Positions 24,820-33,456 of a stretch of 64,000 bases of DNA are shown piece by piece. The DNA is from Streptomyces sp. ISL-12 (GTDB taxonomy: Bacteria > Actinomycetota > Actinomycetes > Streptomycetales > Streptomycetaceae), in contig NZ_JAGGOO010000028.1 in NCBI RefSeq assembly GCF_018614415.1, positions 124,001 through 188,000 on the forward strand, given 5' to 3'. The position numbers and the translations under genes are program-made. The notes under the pieces are model-generated. The model searched no databases, was not told where the DNA came from, and saw only the letters and a program-made list of their open reading frames with translations. Every line of letters starts with the position of its first letter. Positions within the stretch are counted from its first letter, which is position 1.

Positions 24820-26049
24820 TCAGGCGCGCATTCCGAACAGGAAACGGGTCACCCGGGCGCGGCGGACCAGCAGTTCGTAGGCGGCGACCGTGAGCGGCAG
24901 GGCGATCGCCACGAGGACGGCGTACTCGACCGGGATCGGGGCCGGCCAGCCGGTCACGAAGTAGGCGACGGCGACCACGACCGGCTGGTGCAGGACGTAC
25001 AGGGGCAGCACGGCGGCGGCGAGACAACCGTGAAGGCGCCGCCGTGCCGTCGCTGCCGGCACCGGTCGCGGCTGCGGTTCCGGTGCGGTGTCGGGCGGCC
25101 GTCGGGTGCGGCGGCGGTCCAGGAGGCCGGGGACGGCGACCACCAGGCACCATCCGGACGCCCCGAACAGCGCCCGCGCGACGGTGGCCTGCGCGCCGGT
25201 GTCCGTGAAGGGCTCCTCGGCGACGGCGAACCCGGGACCGGCCCCCGCGAACAGCAGCACACCGAGCCAGGCCGCGGGCACCGCCGACTCCCGCACCGCG
25301 GCACGGAAGCGGTCGTCGGCGGCGAGCGCGAACCCGGCCAGGAAGAACAGCAGGTACGACCAGCGGTGCCAGCCCGCGTAGTTCTCCTCCATCTTCCCGA
25401 AGGCGCAGATCGCCGAGGTGCCGAGGGCCGGCAGGAGCACCACGCCACGGCGGCGCGCGGCGGTCCGCGCCGCACGGTCGCGGGCACGGCGCAGCCACCC
25501 GCGCGGCAGCCACCGGTGCAGCGGCGCCAGCAGGAGCGAGAACGCCAGGAGCAGCACGACGAACCAGAGGTGACCGGTCTCGAAGTACTCGCCCTGCACG
25601 ATGAACGGCACCTCGTCGAATTCCAGCCGCACGTCGTAGAAACGGGGCAGGAAGCCGAGGTACGACCCGTGGTGGTCCGCGCCGGCCGCGCGTTGCCGCA
25701 GCCACTGCGGCAACGGGTTCAGCACCAGGGTCGCGAACACCAGCGGGACGCCGAGCCGCAGCAGACGCTCCCGGGCGAAGCCGCCCGCGCCACGGCGGCG
25801 CAGCGAGTACCAGGCGCCGAGCCCGGAGATGAGGAACAGCAGCGGCATCGCCCAGACGACCCCGAACCCGGCGACGATCAGCACGGCCTCGCTGGTCTCG
25901 GCGTTCTTGACGTAGAAGTCGTCGTCCGCGGCGAAGACCAGCGCCGAATGGAAGAAGACCAGCCCGATCACGATCAGCATCCGGATCACGTCCAGCTCCG
26001 GCCGCCGCTGCGGCGACTGTCCCCGTGCGGGATGCGTGTGCGTCGCCAT
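24820..26049 (-). CDS. Acyltransferase-3 family membrane protein
   Basis: 409 residues with about ten transmembrane helices. It starts with the family signature ELDVIRMLIVIGLVFFHSALVF (active-site-like His in FFHSA), then AMPLLFLISGLGAWYSLRRRG and a later GHLWFVVLLLAFSLLLAPL. Acyltransferase-3 proteins move acyl groups onto extracytoplasmic glycans, lipids or antibiotics; the acceptor cannot be predicted. Divergent from the ankyrin-GNAT gene. Confidence 0.88.
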   Translation of the reverse strand: MATHTHPARGQSPQRRPELDVIRMLIVIGLVFFHSALVFAADDDFYVKNAETSEAVLIVAGFGVVWAMPLLFLISGLGAWYSLRRRGAGGFARERLLRLGVPLVFATLVLNPLPQWLRQRAAGADHHGSYLGFLPRFYDVRLEFDEVPFIVQGEYFETGHLWFVVLLLAFSLLLAPLHRWLPRGWLRRARDRAARTAARRRGVVLLPALGTSAICAFGKMEENYAGWHRWSYLLFFLAGFALAADDRFRAAVRESAVPAAWLGVLLFAGAGPGFAVAEEPFTDTGAQATVARALFGASGWCLVVAVPGLLDRRRTRRPPDTAPEPQPRPVPAATARRRLHGCLAAAVLPLYVLHQPVVVAVAYFVTGWPAPIPVEYAVLVAIALPLTVAAYELLVRRARVTRFLFGMRA

Positions 26050-26141
26050 GCCGGCCCCCCGTCGCCCCGACTGCCCCCACTGTCGACGGACCGGCGGCCG
26101 GACGCCAGGGAAGAACGCACTACCGTGTCCGTGTGATCACC

Positions 26142-27254
26142 ATGGAATGGGACTGCCTCACCGACCGCGACCGCTTCAACGACCGGTACGTGGCGGAGCG
26201 GGACCGCTTCGCGGACGCGGCCCGGGACGCCGACTGGAACGGCGTGTTCGACCGGTTGGGCAAGCATCCGGGGTGGGCCAACCTGCCCCGGCCCGGCAAC
26301 CGCAGCGGTTTCGCCCCGCTGCACCAGGCGGCCTGGCACGGCGCGGACTTCGCCGTCGTCTCCCGGCTGATCGCGCACGGCGCCTGGCGCACCCAGCGCG
26401 CCCGGGACGGGCGGCGCCCCGTGGACGTCGCGCGGGAGCGGGGGCACACGCGTCTGCTCCAGCTCCTGGAACCGGTCCAGGTGCGCCGCCTCCCCGGCCC
26501 CGAGGACGTGCTGGAGCACCACTTCCACACCCTGCTGCGGGAACGCACCGGCACCTGCTTCCAGCAGACCGAGTACCTGCTGCCACCGCTGACCCCGCTG
26601 ACGGAGGGCCCGGCCGTGGCGATGACGTTCACGGTGATCGGCATGATGGGCGGCTTCACCTACCGCCTGGACGAGAACTCCCTGCGCGTGCACGGCCACT
26701 CGCGCATGGACGCCGACGACGGGGACCACTACCGCGTGACGGCCACGGGCTGGTCCAGGATCGAACGCCGGCCCGTGCCGGCGTCGTCGACGACGACGAT
26801 CCGTCCCGCGACCGCGCGGGACGCGGCGGTGATCGCACGGATCCACCTGGACTCCCGGGCCGCGACGATGCCGTACCTGCCCCCGCCGCGCCACGGCCAC
26901 GAGGACGTCACCCGGTGGATCGAGGACGTGGTGCTCAAGACGTGCCGCGTGTGGGTGGCGGTACGGGGGACCGAGGTCGTCGGCTACGCCGCCCTCGAAG
27001 GAGACATGCTCGAACACCTGTATCTGCGGCCGGACGTCCGCCGCCGGGGCATCGGCACGCTCCTGCTCGACGAGGCCCGACGGCACAGCCCGCACGCCCT
27101 GTCCCTGTACGTCTTCCAGCGCAACACCGAGGCGCGCGCGTTCTACGAGCGCCACGGCTTCCGCGTCCTCGACACGAGCGACGGCGGCCGGAACATGGAG
27201 AACCTGCCCGACATGACGCTGCGCTGGACGGCGTCACCGGACCCCGCGCCCTGA
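26142..27254 (+). CDS. Ankyrin-repeat protein fused to a GNAT acetyltransferase
   Basis: About 370 residues. The first part has ankyrin-type repeats (GFAPLHQAAWHGADFAVVSRLIAHGAWRTQRARDGRRPVDVARERGHTRLLQLL, residues 55-110) and a family-specific region through FTVIGMMGGFTYRLDENSLRVHGHSR. After a short linker (PVPASSTTT) comes a full GNAT domain (TIRPATARDAAVIARIH..., acetyl-CoA loop LRPDVRRRGIGTLLLDEAR, ending FYERHGFRVLD). The ankyrin part may choose the protein or DNA-associated partner and the GNAT part modify it. A GTG three codons upstream is an alternative start. Confidence 0.8.
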   Translation: MEWDCLTDRDRFNDRYVAERDRFADAARDADWNGVFDRLGKHPGWANLPRPGNRSGFAPLHQAAWHGADFAVVSRLIAHGAWRTQRARDGRRPVDVARERGHTRLLQLLEPVQVRRLPGPEDVLEHHFHTLLRERTGTCFQQTEYLLPPLTPLTEGPAVAMTFTVIGMMGGFTYRLDENSLRVHGHSRMDADDGDHYRVTATGWSRIERRPVPASSTTTIRPATARDAAVIARIHLDSRAATMPYLPPPRHGHEDVTRWIEDVVLKTCRVWVAVRGTEVVGYAALEGDMLEHLYLRPDVRRRGIGTLLLDEARRHSPHALSLYVFQRNTEARAFYERHGFRVLDTSDGGRNMENLPDMTLRWTASPDPAP

Positions 27255-27293
27255 GGCGGTCACCGGCCGGCCGCCCGGGGAAGGGCACTCTCC

Positions 27294-28196
27294 TCATCCG
27301 CCGCGCAGGTGGTCGTGGAGGGTGCGTGCCACCCGGGCCATCAGCGCCTCGGCGGCCGGCTGGAGCACGGCCGGGACCGTGGACTCGGTCAGCGCGACCA
27401 CGGCGAGCGTGTCACCGTCGTCGTGCTCGACCACGCCCGCCTCGTGCCGGAGGTTCAGCAGGGTGCCGGTCTTGGACGACCACGTCGAGGCGTCGGAGGA
27501 GAAGTCGGGCGCCAGCCGGTGCCGGATGACGTTCTGGCCCATCAGGGAGCGCACCCGGGAGGCCACCTCCGCCGGGATGCGCGAAGGCGTCCACAGTGCC
27601 TGGAGCAGGTCGGCGAAGGCCCGCGCGGAACCGGAGTTGGCCCGGCTCACGTCGAGCTGCGGGACCGGATGCCCGCCGCCCGCCGTCCGGGACCCGATCG
27701 CCAGTGAGTGGGCGAGGTGCGCGTCACCGGGCCCGAGCCGCTCGGCGGGGGTCTCCACCAGGTCGCGCATGCGGTGCCGTACCGCGAGACCGGTGACGCC
27801 CGCATCCCGTACGGTCCGGTGCACCTCGGCGGGCGGTACCAGGTCGAACAGGGCGTCCGCGGCGGCGTTGTCGCTGACGGACGTGGACAGGTAGAGCAGG
27901 TCGTCCACGGCCACCCGCGCGGGGTGCCGGAACCGGCTGAGTCCCGTCGGCCCCGGGGAGGTGACCTGCCCGGGGGCCACCTCCACCGTCGTGGCGCCGT
28001 CGAGCGCCCCGCGGTGGACCCGCTCCAGCACGGCGACGGCGAGGGCGACCTTCACCAGGGACGCGACGGGGAACTCCCGGTCCGCGTCGACGCCGATCTC
28101 CTCGCCCGTCGACAGGTCCCGGACCAGGAAGGAGCCCGACAGACCCGCGTCGGCGAGCATTCCCCGTGCTTGCCTGACCACGCGTTCGGTACTCAA
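27294..28196 (-). CDS. blaB: BlaB-like penicillin-recognising regulator of beta-lactamase induction
   Basis: 300 residues with class-A beta-lactamase motifs SLVK (SxxK), SDN (SVSDNAAADALFD) and KTG (SSKTGTLLN), but no signal peptide, so it is cytoplasmic. This and its position next to a LysR gene and a divergent beta-lactamase match blaB of Streptomyces cacaoi, required with blaA for induction. TTG is the start: GAGGAGG is 7 bp upstream and the TTG overlaps the blaA stop (TTGA), indicating coupled translation. The longer upstream frame is antisense noise. Confidence 0.85.
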   Translation of the reverse strand: MSTERVVRQARGMLADAGLSGSFLVRDLSTGEEIGVDADREFPVASLVKVALAVAVLERVHRGALDGATTVEVAPGQVTSPGPTGLSRFRHPARVAVDDLLYLSTSVSDNAAADALFDLVPPAEVHRTVRDAGVTGLAVRHRMRDLVETPAERLGPGDAHLAHSLAIGSRTAGGGHPVPQLDVSRANSGSARAFADLLQALWTPSRIPAEVASRVRSLMGQNVIRHRLAPDFSSDASTWSSKTGTLLNLRHEAGVVEHDDGDTLAVVALTESTVPAVLQPAAEALMARVARTLHDHLRGG

Positions 28197-29122
28197 GCGC
28201 CGTCCTCCTCGGCGCCGTTCCGCTCCGCGCTGTCCGCCGCCGAGCCGTCCGCCTCCGCGCCGAGGGCCCGTGCCACCTGCGCCCCCAGACCCTCGCGCAC
28301 CCGTTCCGCGTCGTCGCCCGTCAGCGCCGCGACCCCGTACCCGCGCACGACGGCCTCGCCCGCGAGCGGACGCCACCGCAGCCCCAGTTCCGCCGCCTGC
28401 GGCCGGGGGCAGAGCAGGAGGTCGTCCGTACGCAGCGTCTCCGACACCGCTTCGACCAAGGACGCGGCGACGGTGATCTGGGCCGGGACGAGCGCGGCCC
28501 GGTGGCCGAGCTGCTCCAGCCGGTCCCGGATGTGCGGTACGTCGTCCTCCGGCTGGATCCGCAGCCGCCGGAACCCGGGCTGCGCCCGCCCGGGCCGCAG
28601 GGTCTCCAGCCGCAGCGGCTTGACCGGCGCGTCGCCACCGGCCCGGGACGCGACGCCGAGCGGCACGGTCCAGTCGGCCTCGTCCCGGGGCAGCGCGAGG
28701 AGCGCGGCGCGCACGTCGTGGGAGCGGAGCAGCTCCGCGCGTTCCGCCGGCCCCGCGGGGCGCAGGTCCAGGACGGTGCCCTGGTCCCGGGCGGCCGCGT
28801 CGAGCAGCGCCAGCCGCCGCACCGGGCAGGTCCGGGGCACCGCGAGACCGAACGGCCGCAGCCTGGCCCGCTCGGCGTCGTACTCCATCGCCTCCGCGAG
28901 CCGCACCAGCCGCTTCGCGGACGGCAGCATGTCCCGCCCGAACACGGTCAGCGTGGCGCGCCGCGTCGTGCGGTCGAAGAGCCGCTCCCCGAAGTGCCGT
29001 TCCAGCGCCGCGATCCGCCGGCTGGCCACGGACTGCGGCACCCGGGCCGCCGCGGCACCGAGCGTGAAGCTGCCGCGTTCACTGACGTGCACGAACACCC
29101 GGCAGGCACTGACGAGATCCAC
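28193..29122 (-). CDS. blaA: BlaA-like LysR-family activator
   Basis: 309 residues with the LysR helix-turn-helix at the N-terminus (ACRVFVHVSERGSFTLGAAAARVPQSVASRRIAALERHFGERLFDRTTRR, residues 6-55) and a co-inducer domain after it. The last 20 residues are Glu/Ala-rich. It is divergent from the beta-lactamase gene and overlaps blaB by 4 bp; both features match the S. cacaoi blaA-blaB locus, where BlaA activates the beta-lactamase promoter. A T-N11-A palindrome lies in the shared 84-bp promoter. Confidence 0.88.
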   Translation of the reverse strand: MDLVSACRVFVHVSERGSFTLGAAAARVPQSVASRRIAALERHFGERLFDRTTRRATLTVFGRDMLPSAKRLVRLAEAMEYDAERARLRPFGLAVPRTCPVRRLALLDAAARDQGTVLDLRPAGPAERAELLRSHDVRAALLALPRDEADWTVPLGVASRAGGDAPVKPLRLETLRPGRAQPGFRRLRIQPEDDVPHIRDRLEQLGHRAALVPAQITVAASLVEAVSETLRTDDLLLCPRPQAAELGLRWRPLAGEAVVRGYGVAALTGDDAERVREGLGAQVARALGAEADGSAADSAERNGAEEDGA

Positions 29123-29132
29123 GGCACCCGAG

Positions 29133-29153
29133 CCTATGCCACAAACGCATGGG
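29133..29153. promoter_or_regulatory. LysR (T-N11-A) site between blaA and the beta-lactamase gene
   Basis: CC-t-ATGC-N7-GCAT-g-GG with a T-N11-A core (29137-29149). It starts 11 bp after the blaA start and is about 55 bp upstream of the beta-lactamase start, where BlaA is expected to bind. Confidence 0.6.
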
Positions 29154-29206
29154 AACCCTCATTTCTGTCTTTGCCCGCATGACCGGGCCGCTGACAGGCT
29201 CCTCAC

Positions 29207-30136
29207 ATGCCTACTCCGAAGAACCGGGCGGCGCTGTTCGCGGCGCCCTTCCTGCTCGTACCGGGCCTGCTGACCGGCTGTGCCGACGCCACCGGCGTCC
29301 AGGCGGCCCCCACCCCCTCCGCTTCCGCCTCCGTCCCGTCGTCCGCCTCCCCGGCGGCGACCCGCGCTCTCGCCGAGGTCGAGAAGCGGTACGACGACGC
29401 CCGGCTGGGCGTGTACGCACTGGACACCGGCACGGGCCGCACCGTGACGTACCGGGCGGACGAGCGGTTCGCGCACTGCTCGGCGTTCAAGGCCCTGGCC
29501 GCCGGCGTCCTGCTGAAGCGCGCCACCGACGACCAGCTCGACCGGGTGGTCTCCTACGACTCCTCCGACCTGCTGGAGTACGCGCCGGTCACCTCCGAGC
29601 ACGTGGACACCGGGATGAAGCTGAGCGCCCTCGTCGACGCCATGCTGCGCTACAGCGACAACACGGCCGCCAACCTGATCCTGGAGGAACTCGGCGGCCC
29701 CGGGAAGGTCGAGGCGGCGCTGCGCGGCCTGGGCGACACCACGACCAACCTCGACCGCGTCGAACCGGAGCTGAACGAGGCGACGCCCGGCGACGACCGG
29801 GACACCAGCACCCCGCGCGCCCTCGCCACCGACCTGCGCCGGCTGCTGCTGGAGGACCATCTCCCCGAGGCCCGGCGGAAGATGCTCGGGGACTGGATGG
29901 CGCGGAACACGACCGGCGACCCCTACATCCGGGCCGGTGTCCCCTCCGGCTGGAAGGTCCAGGACAAGACCGGCGCCGGCGGCTACGGCACCCGCAACGA
30001 CATCGCCGTCGTCCGCCCGCCGGACGGCGCTCCGATCGTCGTCGCCGTCCTGTCCGACCGCGGCACGAAGGACGCCGCCTCCGACGACGCGCTGATCGCG
30101 GACGCGACGAAGACGGTCGTCGCCGCGCTGCGCTGA
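29207..30136 (+). CDS. blaL: Class A beta-lactamase, lipoprotein-type leader
   Basis: 309 residues. Signal peptide with lipobox LLTGC near residue 25, then a Ser/Ala/Pro linker. Catalytic residues are intact: CSAFK (Ser70/Lys73 equivalents), YSDN (Ser130), EPELNEA (Glu166 in the omega loop) and DKTGAGGYG (Lys234-Thr-Gly). It hydrolyses penicillins and some cephalosporins outside the membrane. The divergent blaA and blaB genes suggest induction by beta-lactams. Confidence 0.92.
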   Translation: MPTPKNRAALFAAPFLLVPGLLTGCADATGVQAAPTPSASASVPSSASPAATRALAEVEKRYDDARLGVYALDTGTGRTVTYRADERFAHCSAFKALAAGVLLKRATDDQLDRVVSYDSSDLLEYAPVTSEHVDTGMKLSALVDAMLRYSDNTAANLILEELGGPGKVEAALRGLGDTTTNLDRVEPELNEATPGDDRDTSTPRALATDLRRLLLEDHLPEARRKMLGDWMARNTTGDPYIRAGVPSGWKVQDKTGAGGYGTRNDIAVVRPPDGAPIVVAVLSDRGTKDAASDDALIADATKTVVAALR

Positions 30137-30155
30137 GCGTCCGCTCCGGTCAGGT

Positions 30156-30767
30156 TCAGTGCCGCGCGAGGATCGCGGTGAGGCCGAACTCGAAGCGCTC
30201 CTCGAAGGAGCCCGGGCTGAGGTGATCGCCCACCCGGTGCAGGGCCGGGTGGGTGGCCTCGGTGACCGCGTCCCGCAGCCGGTCGCCCAGGGACTGGCGC
30301 TGGGCGGCCTGTTCCTCCTGGGTGAGACCGAGGGCGAAGTACATGACCGTCCAGGTGGTCCAGGCGGCCCGGCGCTCGTCCAGGCCGCCCTCCAGGAGCG
30401 CGGCGACGAACGTCTCGGCGAACCGCAGGGTGTGCGGTTCGGCGGCGTAGGTGCCGACGACGAGCGCCGCGCCGTCGCGGTGGCCGAGCAGGGCGCGGCG
30501 GTAGCGGCGGGCCAGCTCACGGGCGCGCGGGTCCGGCGTGTCAGGCAGGCCGTCCAGCGGGATCTCCCCGACGACCGCGTCCGCCATCAGCTCCAGCATC
30601 CGGGCCTTGGTCTTCACGTGCCACAGCACGGTGTTCATCCGGACGCCGAGCCGGTGGGCCACCGCGCGGGTGGAGAGCGCGTCCAGGCCCTTCTCGTCCA
30701 GCAGCTCCAGCGCGGCGCGGATCACGGTGCCGGGTTCGAGCCGCTCGGCCGTTTGCTTATTGGTCAT
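30156..30767 (-). CDS. TetR-family repressor
   Basis: 203 residues: VIRAALELLDEKGLDALSTRAVAHRLGVRMNTVLWHVKTKARMLELMAD is the TetR helix-turn-helix, with the TetR_C-type effector domain after it (AWTTWTVMYFALGLTQEEQAAQ). Its start codon lies inside one of two TTGGTCA-type palindromes in the promoter shared with the flavin monooxygenase, so it probably represses both genes until a substrate of the enzyme binds. Confidence 0.9.
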   Translation of the reverse strand: MTNKQTAERLEPGTVIRAALELLDEKGLDALSTRAVAHRLGVRMNTVLWHVKTKARMLELMADAVVGEIPLDGLPDTPDPRARELARRYRRALLGHRDGAALVVGTYAAEPHTLRFAETFVAALLEGGLDERRAAWTTWTVMYFALGLTQEEQAAQRQSLGDRLRDAVTEATHPALHRVGDHLSPGSFEERFEFGLTAILARH

Positions 30768-30774
30768 TGACCTA
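30760..30774. promoter_or_regulatory. TetR operator, site 1
   Basis: TTGGTCATTGACCTA, six matching positions per arm around one central base, overlapping the TetR start codon. Confidence 0.65.
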
Positions 30775-30795
30775 GTTTACTGCGGGCGAGGCGCA

Positions 30796-30810
30796 TTGGT
30801 CAGTGACCAA
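30796..30810. promoter_or_regulatory. TetR operator, site 2
   Basis: TTGGTCAGTGACCAA, a perfect 7+1+7 palindrome, 36 bp from site 1 and 38 bp before the monooxygenase start. Confidence 0.7.
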
Positions 30811-30848
30811 GAAGCGCTGACCGGAACACGACCCGGAAAGGCCCAGTC

Positions 30849-32315
30849 ATGCAGGCACACCACGTCGTCATCGCCGGAGGCGGCCCCGTCGGACTCTGGC
30901 TCGCCGCCGAACTGCGGCTGGGCGGGATCCCCGTCACCGTCGTCGAGCAGCGCACCGAGGCCGACGAGCGCTCCAAGGCGCTCACCATCCACCCGCGCAC
31001 CATCGAGGTCCTGGCCGCACGCGGGGCCCACCGGCCGTTCCTCGCCGAGGGCCTGCCGATCCCCACGGGCCACTTCGCGATGCTCGACGACCGGCTCGAC
31101 TTCCGGGAACTGGACACACCGTTCCCGTACACCCTCGCCCTGCCGCAGGCCCGCACCGAGGAACTGCTCCAGGAGCACGCGCACGGGCTGGGCGCGACGA
31201 TCCGGCGCGGGCACCGCGTCACCGCCTTCACCGAGCGGGCGGAGTCGGTGACCGCCCAGGTGGCGGGGCCGGAGGGCGGGTACGAGATCGAGGCGGCGTA
31301 CGTCGTCGGCTGCGACGGCACCCGCAGCACCGTGCGCACCGCCGCCGGCATCGGCTTCCCCGGCACGCCCTCCACCGTCCTCGGCTGGCTCGGCGACGTC
31401 ACCCTCGACAACCCGCCCCGGCCCGGCTTCAGTTCCCTGAACACCCGAGGCGGGGTGATGGTCGCGCCGCTGCCCGGCGGACGGTTCCGCATCGTCGGGG
31501 TCAGCCCCGACAGCCTCACCACCGAGTGGCCCGGCGACCTCACCTTCGACGAACTGCGGCAGAAGGTCACCGCCGTCACCGGGGACGACTTCGGCATGCG
31601 CGACCCGTCCTGGCTCTCCCGCTTCGGCAACGCCACCCGGCTGGCCGCCGAGTACCGGCGGGGCCGGGTCCTGCTGGCCGGCGACGCCGCCCACCAGCAC
31701 TTCCCCGCCGGCGGAGTCGGCATGAACGTCGGCATCCAGGACGCCCACAACCTCGGCTGGAAGCTGGCCGCGACGCTGAACGGCTGGGCCCCGGACGGCC
31801 TGCTGGACACCTACCACGCCGAACGGTGGCCGGTGGGCGCCCAGTTGGCGCAGCACAGCCGCGCCCAGACCTCCCTCATGGCCACCTTCACCCCCGAGGC
31901 CCTCGATCTGCGCTCCCTGCTCAGCGGCATGATCGCCGACCAGCCGGCGTTCGCCCGCGCCCTCGCCGAACGGCTCACCGCGCTCGCCGTCCGCTACCCC
32001 GCCGCCGACCCCACGGCCCACCCGCTCACCGGCACCCGCGCCCCCGACCTGTCCCTCACCGGCACGGACACCGGCCTGTCCGGCCTGCTGCGGCCCGACG
32101 CGTACCTGCTGCTCGACCTCACGGCCGGCGGCGCGCTCGGCGGCCTCGCACGGCCGGGGCTCGCCGTCCGCACCGGAACGCTCGACCAGCCCCCCGCCCC
32201 CTGGGCCGACGTGCGCGCCGCCCTCGTCCGCCCCGACGGGCATGTCGCCTGGGCCGGCACCGGCCGGGACGACGCGGCCCCGGCCGTGGACAGGTTCGTC
32301 ACCCCTCGCCGGTGA
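30849..32315 (+). CDS. FAD-dependent aromatic monooxygenase (class A flavoprotein)
   Basis: 488 residues. Rossmann motif VVIAGGGPVGLWLAAELRLGG at residues 6-26, the DG motif GCDGTRSTVR near 155, and the second FAD motif GRVLLAGDAAHQHFPAGGVGMNVGIQDAHNLGWKLA near 275. The C-terminal thioredoxin-like domain (RAPDLSLTGTD...) is as in polyketide hydroxylases and the rifampicin monooxygenase group. It hydroxylates a phenolic or quinonoid compound; with the TetR pair it may act in drug tolerance. Confidence 0.88.
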   Translation: MQAHHVVIAGGGPVGLWLAAELRLGGIPVTVVEQRTEADERSKALTIHPRTIEVLAARGAHRPFLAEGLPIPTGHFAMLDDRLDFRELDTPFPYTLALPQARTEELLQEHAHGLGATIRRGHRVTAFTERAESVTAQVAGPEGGYEIEAAYVVGCDGTRSTVRTAAGIGFPGTPSTVLGWLGDVTLDNPPRPGFSSLNTRGGVMVAPLPGGRFRIVGVSPDSLTTEWPGDLTFDELRQKVTAVTGDDFGMRDPSWLSRFGNATRLAAEYRRGRVLLAGDAAHQHFPAGGVGMNVGIQDAHNLGWKLAATLNGWAPDGLLDTYHAERWPVGAQLAQHSRAQTSLMATFTPEALDLRSLLSGMIADQPAFARALAERLTALAVRYPAADPTAHPLTGTRAPDLSLTGTDTGLSGLLRPDAYLLLDLTAGGALGGLARPGLAVRTGTLDQPPAPWADVRAALVRPDGHVAWAGTGRDDAAPAVDRFVTPRR

Positions 32316-32369
32316 CGGGGCGCCTCCACCGCGCAGCGCGCGCAATCTCCTCCGGTTAGGATCCGGGGC

Positions 32370-33314
32370 ATGCCGCTCACCGTGCAGGACGTGGACCGGT
32401 TCGAGGCCGCCAGGCCCCGTATGGAGGCCATCGCCTACCGCCTCCTCGGCTCCGCGAGCGATGCCGAGGACATCGTCCAGGAGACCTTCCTGCGCTGGCA
32501 GAGCGCCGACGTCGAGCGCGTCGAGGTCCCCGAGGCCTGGCTGACCAAGGTGCTCACCAACCTGTGCCTCAACCAGCTCACGTCGGCCCGCGCGCGGCGC
32601 GAGACCTACGTGGGGCAGTGGCTGCCGGAGCCGCTGCTCGCCCCGGACCCGATGCTCGGCCCGGCCGACACCGCCGAGCGGCGCGAGTCGGTCTCGTACG
32701 CGGTCCTCACCCTGATGGAGCGGCTGTCCCCCAGGGAGCGGGCCGTGTACGTGCTGCGGGAGGCCTTCGACTACTCCCACCGGGAGATCGCCGCGCTCCT
32801 CGACGTCACCGAGGCGGCCGGCCAGCAGCTCTTCCACCGCGCCAAGAAGCACCTCGCCGAGGGCAGGGCCCGCGGCGAGGTCGACGAGGCCGCCGCGCGG
32901 CGGGTGGTCGAGGAGTTCCTGGCGGCCGCCACCAGCGGGCGGACCGAGACGCTCGTGGAACTGCTCACCGCCGACGCCGTCGCGATCGGTGACGGCGGCG
33001 GGAAGGTCCCGGCCCGGACCAAGCCGTTCGAAGGGGCCCTCGCGGTCGCGAAGTTCCTGCGGGGCCTGTTCAAACCCGCCCGCTCCAAGCGCGCCCTGGT
33101 CGGCGGCTCGCCGGCCATCCACCTCACGAGCGCCAACGGCGGCCCCGCGGTCGTGGCGGTCCTCGACGGCCGGGTCGTCGGCATCATGTGCCTGGAGGTC
33201 ACCGCCGACGGCATCGCCGCGTTCCGAAGCCAGGCCAACCCCGACAAACTCCGGCGCGCGACCGAGGTCTGGGCGGCCACCGAGCACGGGGAGCCCCTGT
33301 TCCACGCCTTCTGA
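32370..33314 (+). CDS. ECF41-type sigma factor with SnoaL-like C-terminal domain (SigJ-like)
   Basis: 314 residues. Sigma region 2 (ARPRMEAIAYRLLGSASDAEDIVQETFLRW) and region 4 (LSPRERAVYVLREAFDYSHREIAALLDVTEAAGQQLFHRAKKHL), then a SnoaL/NTF2-like extension. The three ECF41 landmarks are present: WLPEPL between regions 2 and 4, DGGGK in the extension and NPDKL near the end. In this group the extension controls the sigma activity in place of an anti-sigma factor, and the gene next door encodes the partner enzyme. Confidence 0.9.
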   Translation: MPLTVQDVDRFEAARPRMEAIAYRLLGSASDAEDIVQETFLRWQSADVERVEVPEAWLTKVLTNLCLNQLTSARARRETYVGQWLPEPLLAPDPMLGPADTAERRESVSYAVLTLMERLSPRERAVYVLREAFDYSHREIAALLDVTEAAGQQLFHRAKKHLAEGRARGEVDEAAARRVVEEFLAAATSGRTETLVELLTADAVAIGDGGGKVPARTKPFEGALAVAKFLRGLFKPARSKRALVGGSPAIHLTSANGGPAVVAVLDGRVVGIMCLEVTADGIAAFRSQANPDKLRRATEVWAATEHGEPLFHAF

Positions 33315-33346
33315 ACACTTCGGAACACTTCAGGCCGGTCACTCGT

Positions 33347-33366
33347 GATGTGAGGTGCTTCACATC
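33347..33366. promoter_or_regulatory. Inverted repeat upstream of the ECF41 partner gene
   Basis: GATGTGA-N6-TCACATC, perfect 7-bp arms, 90 bp before the oxidoreductase. TGTCAGG at 33374, with CCGGTTC 16 bp on, is a weak candidate for an ECF41 promoter. Confidence 0.4.
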
Positions 33367-33456
33367 GCGTTCCTGTCAGGAAAGGGCCGGCCGCCCGGTT
33401 CAAGGGGCGGAAGCACGCACGACACGTGCGGGACCCGCGCAGACAGGAGCAGGACC

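Noticed and set aside
30777-33305. An 842-codon open frame antisense to the monooxygenase and sigma-factor genes
   Set aside because: Composition is that of a shadow of high-G+C genes (Gly/Val/Ala/Arg runs), with no domain and no SD.
33374-33402. TGTCAGG-N16-CCGGTTC as an ECF41 promoter
   Set aside because: The match to the known TGTCACA-N16-CGTC consensus is incomplete, so it is mentioned but not annotated as a promoter.
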